The notes under the pieces: generated by a model | The model's database searches: none | What the model saw: the letters and a program-made list of their open reading frames with translations, nothing else | Told to the model about the DNA's origin: nothing | Part shown: piece by piece, positions 5,766 to 7,687 of the stretch | Layout of the letters: each line of letters opens with the position of its first letter | How positions within the stretch are numbered: position 1 is the first letter of the stretch | NCBI GenBank assembly: GCA_937875605.1 | Contig: CALLXZ010000497.1 | Location: 1 to 7,687, forward strand | Length of the DNA: 7,687 nucleotides | Reading direction: 5' to 3' | Origin: an uncultured Moheibacter sp. | GTDB lineage: Bacteria; Bacteroidota; Bacteroidia; Flavobacteriales; Weeksellaceae | Program-made: the position numbers and the translations under genes

Positions 5766-7214
5766 ATGAAAAAAATACTTTTACTATTGACCTTGGGTGT
5801 TGGCACAATCCATGTATTTGCTCAGACACCTTGTGTAAACGGCTTTGCAGGACAGTATCCTTGTAATGGTTATGATTTGATGGCACACATGTCAGCGGCT
5901 GAACTTACAGGTGATCCTACTGCATCCGGAAACGATTCTTGGGGGTGGACAGACCCTGATACCGGAAAAGAATATGCAATCATAGGACTATCTACTGCTA
6001 CAGCTTTTGTAGATATTTCAGATCCGGTTAATCCTGTCTATTTAGGAAGGGTAGAAACCGAAACCTTTGATAGTTCATGGAGAGCAATAAGAGTTCAGAA
6101 TAACCATGTTTTTATAGTGGCAGATGCTGCAGGTGATCATGGTATGCAGGTGTTTGATCTGAAAAGATTAAGAAATGTTACGACACCTCAGGTATTTACC
6201 AGAGATGCTTTGTTTTCAGACGTAGGAAGTTGTCATACAATTACCATAGACGAAACCAAACCGTATGCATACTTAATGGGCTGTGAAAATTATAACGGAG
6301 GACCTGTTTTTGTGGATATTTCAAATCCGCTAAATCCAACTGAAGCAGGTGGATACGGTGATAGTGGTTATACTCATGACGGTCAAATCGTTACGTACCA
6401 CGGACCAGATACAACTTATACGGGAAGAGACATTCTTGTAGCATGTAACGGTAGTTTTGGGAGTAACAACAAAGTGGTTTTTCTGGACGTGACAGACAAA
6501 TCAAATCCCGTTCTTATTTCAGAACTTACCTATGATAACCCGGGATATACACACCAAAGCTGGTTAACAGAGGACCACCAATATTCGTTGTTAGGAGATG
6601 AGCTGGACGAGATGGATTTTGGGTTCAATTCAAAAACGCTTGTGATGGATGTTCGGGATTTGGATAACCCGACCATACTTTCAGAATATTTCGGGCCTAC
6701 GGAAGCGATTGATCACAATGGATTTGTAAAAGGAAATAAATTTTATTTGGCGAACTATACTGCGGGTATCAGAGTTCTCGATGTAACAAATGTAGCCAGT
6801 CCGACTAATGCGCTGACCGAAATCGGATTTTTTGACACTTATCCCCAAAATAACGTTGCCGAATTTGATGGTGTATGGAGCGTTTATCCGTTTTTTGAAA
6901 GTGAAAACATCGTGATCAGTGACATATCCGGCGGTTTCTTTTTAGTAAGAAAGAGCGAAACGATGGGAACAAACGAATTGACCGCAAATTCAATTCAAAT
7001 CATTCCTAATCCGGCTAACGATTTCGTTCAGATAAAAACCAATAATCAGCAGAAGTTGGAAAGTGTTAAGTTGATAAATACCGTAGGAAAGGAAGTCTTC
7101 TCTAAAAATAAAATCAATCAAACGAACTTTCAAATTGATGTAAGCAATCTACCGACAGGAGTTTACATTGTAAAAATCAACAATTCGATTTCTAAAAAAT
7201 TATTGGTTAAATAA
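5766..7214 (+). CDS. Choice-of-anchor B family beta-propeller protein with type IX secretion sorting domain
   Basis: The product is a 482-residue secreted protein. A Sec signal peptide ends near VFA19-Q20. Next comes the N-terminal block with two cysteines (CVNGFAGQYPCNGYDLMAHM) typical of choice-of-anchor B proteins, then LVIVD-like propeller repeats (AFVDISDPVNPVYLG, VFVDISNPLNPTEAGG, VVFLDVTDKSNPVLIS, LVMDVRDLDNPTILSEY, IRVLDVTNVASPTN). Histidines stand at similar places in four successive blades: His157, His204, His263 and His317. From about residue 408 to the end is a type A T9SS C-terminal domain (PNPANDFVQI, SVKLINTVGKEVF, LPTGVYIVKI, SKKLLVK), so the protein crosses the outer membrane by type IX secretion and is attached or released at the surface. 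It follows the di-heme gene in the same direction. Its biochemical function is unknown; a ligand- or metal-binding role in the operon is inference. Confidence 0.88.
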   Translation: MKKILLLLTLGVGTIHVFAQTPCVNGFAGQYPCNGYDLMAHMSAAELTGDPTASGNDSWGWTDPDTGKEYAIIGLSTATAFVDISDPVNPVYLGRVETETFDSSWRAIRVQNNHVFIVADAAGDHGMQVFDLKRLRNVTTPQVFTRDALFSDVGSCHTITIDETKPYAYLMGCENYNGGPVFVDISNPLNPTEAGGYGDSGYTHDGQIVTYHGPDTTYTGRDILVACNGSFGSNNKVVFLDVTDKSNPVLISELTYDNPGYTHQSWLTEDHQYSLLGDELDEMDFGFNSKTLVMDVRDLDNPTILSEYFGPTEAIDHNGFVKGNKFYLANYTAGIRVLDVTNVASPTNALTEIGFFDTYPQNNVAEFDGVWSVYPFFESENIVISDISGGFFLVRKSETMGTNELTANSIQIIPNPANDFVQIKTNNQQKLESVKLINTVGKEVFSKNKINQTNFQIDVSNLPTGVYIVKINNSISKKLLVK

Positions 7215-7241
7215 CCAAACGTTTATTCAAAATCAATTCAA

Positions 7242-7687
7242 ATGAAACTTATTTTTAAATCAATTTTCCTGTTCCTGCTGATGTGGAGTTGTTCAGAAGA
7301 CGACAAACCGGGCAATGGATCGGATGATTTCAATAATGAAATTGAATTTACAGAAACATTTGGCGGAAGCAAAAATGAAGAAGCAAGAGCCATCATTCTT
7401 ACGCAGGATGGAGGTTATGCAATCATAGGTTCCACATCGAGCATGAATGGAGATATTACCGACAAGTCGGACGAAAGTTTTGATTTTTGGGTGTTAAAGT
7501 TCAATGCCGATGATGAATTGGAATGGAATAAAACATTTGGTGGAAGCTCCAATGATCATGGTTATGATATCGTCCAAACTTCAGATCAGGGTTATGTGAT
7601 TTTAGGGTATAGTCAAAGCTCGGATGGAGATATTTCAGAAAATTTTGGAATGTCGGATGCCTGGGTGGCAAAGCTGGATTCCGGTGG
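7242..7687 (+). CDS. Lipoprotein with FGGS-type propeller repeats (3' end outside window)
   Basis: The first 148 codons are in the window and the frame is still open at the edge. The signal peptide has a lipobox MWS-C17 followed by SEDDKPGNGSDD, an acidic tag and linker that point to an outer-membrane lipoprotein, probably surface-exposed. Then come two tandem repeats with a period of 59 residues: an FGGS motif (Phe40 and Phe99), ILTQDGGYAIIGST / VQTSDQGYVILGYS, GDI, D-x-W-V-x-K. Repeats of this wording are common in surface proteins of Bacteroidota and are expected to form a beta-propeller; the number of blades cannot be seen. The ATG lies 27 bases after the stop of the preceding gene with no promoter match between, so the two are probably co-transcribed. 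No specific function can be assigned. Confidence 0.85.
   Translation, partial: MKLIFKSIFLFLLMWSCSEDDKPGNGSDDFNNEIEFTETFGGSKNEEARAIILTQDGGYAIIGSTSSMNGDITDKSDESFDFWVLKFNADDELEWNKTFGGSSNDHGYDIVQTSDQGYVILGYSQSSDGDISENFGMSDAWVAKLDSG
7347..7685 (+). repeat. Tandem protein-level repeats (59-residue period) in the last lipoprotein
   Basis: Unit 1 begins at codon 36 (FTETFGGS, base 7347) and unit 2 at codon 95 (WNKTFGGS, base 7524). Both share the order FGGS - T-x-D-x-GY - IxG - GDI - D-x-W-V-x-K-x-(N/D). Similarity is clear in protein and weaker in DNA, so the duplication is old. A further unit probably follows beyond the window edge. Confidence 0.8.

Overview
The window looks like a piece of a Bacteroidota chromosome, probably from a flavobacterium-like lineage. 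The sequence is AT-rich. One protein ends in a type IX secretion sorting domain. Several lipoproteins carry an acidic tail right after the lipidated cysteine (C-SSDD, C-SEDD). Shine-Dalgarno sequences are weak or absent, and two TAnnTTTG promoter -7 elements of the Bacteroidota type can be matched. There is no tRNA, rRNA, transposase, CRISPR array or other sign of a mobile element, and no gap longer than 300 bases without a gene.

Left part (1-1000): the 3' end of an OmpR-family response regulator, closed by a strong rho-independent terminator. A gene for a small lipoprotein of unknown function starts only 13 bases after that terminator.

Middle part (1072-3642): an amino-acid metabolism block. 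A large, tetrahydropterin-dependent aromatic amino acid hydroxylase (phhA) runs rightward. Facing it on the minus strand is a two-gene unit, ridA followed 2 bases later by a four-helix membrane protein. The 3' ends of phhA and the membrane-protein gene overlap by 41 bases.

Right part (3667-7687): after a short divergent intergenic region with repeated ATGAATTA half-sites and a good -7 element, four genes run rightward, probably as one transcript. They encode an MbnP-like lipoprotein, an MbnH/MauG-like di-heme enzyme, a beta-propeller 'choice-of-anchor B' protein with a type IX sorting domain, and the start of a lipoprotein with FGGS-type propeller repeats. MbnH enzymes are known to convert a tryptophan of their partner MbnP to kynurenine, which creates a copper site. 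Here the pair stands with no methanobactin genes in view, and all four products are predicted to be exported, probably to the cell surface. This is the most interesting part of the window: a candidate surface-exposed, kynurenine-dependent metal-binding module coupled to a histidine-bearing propeller.
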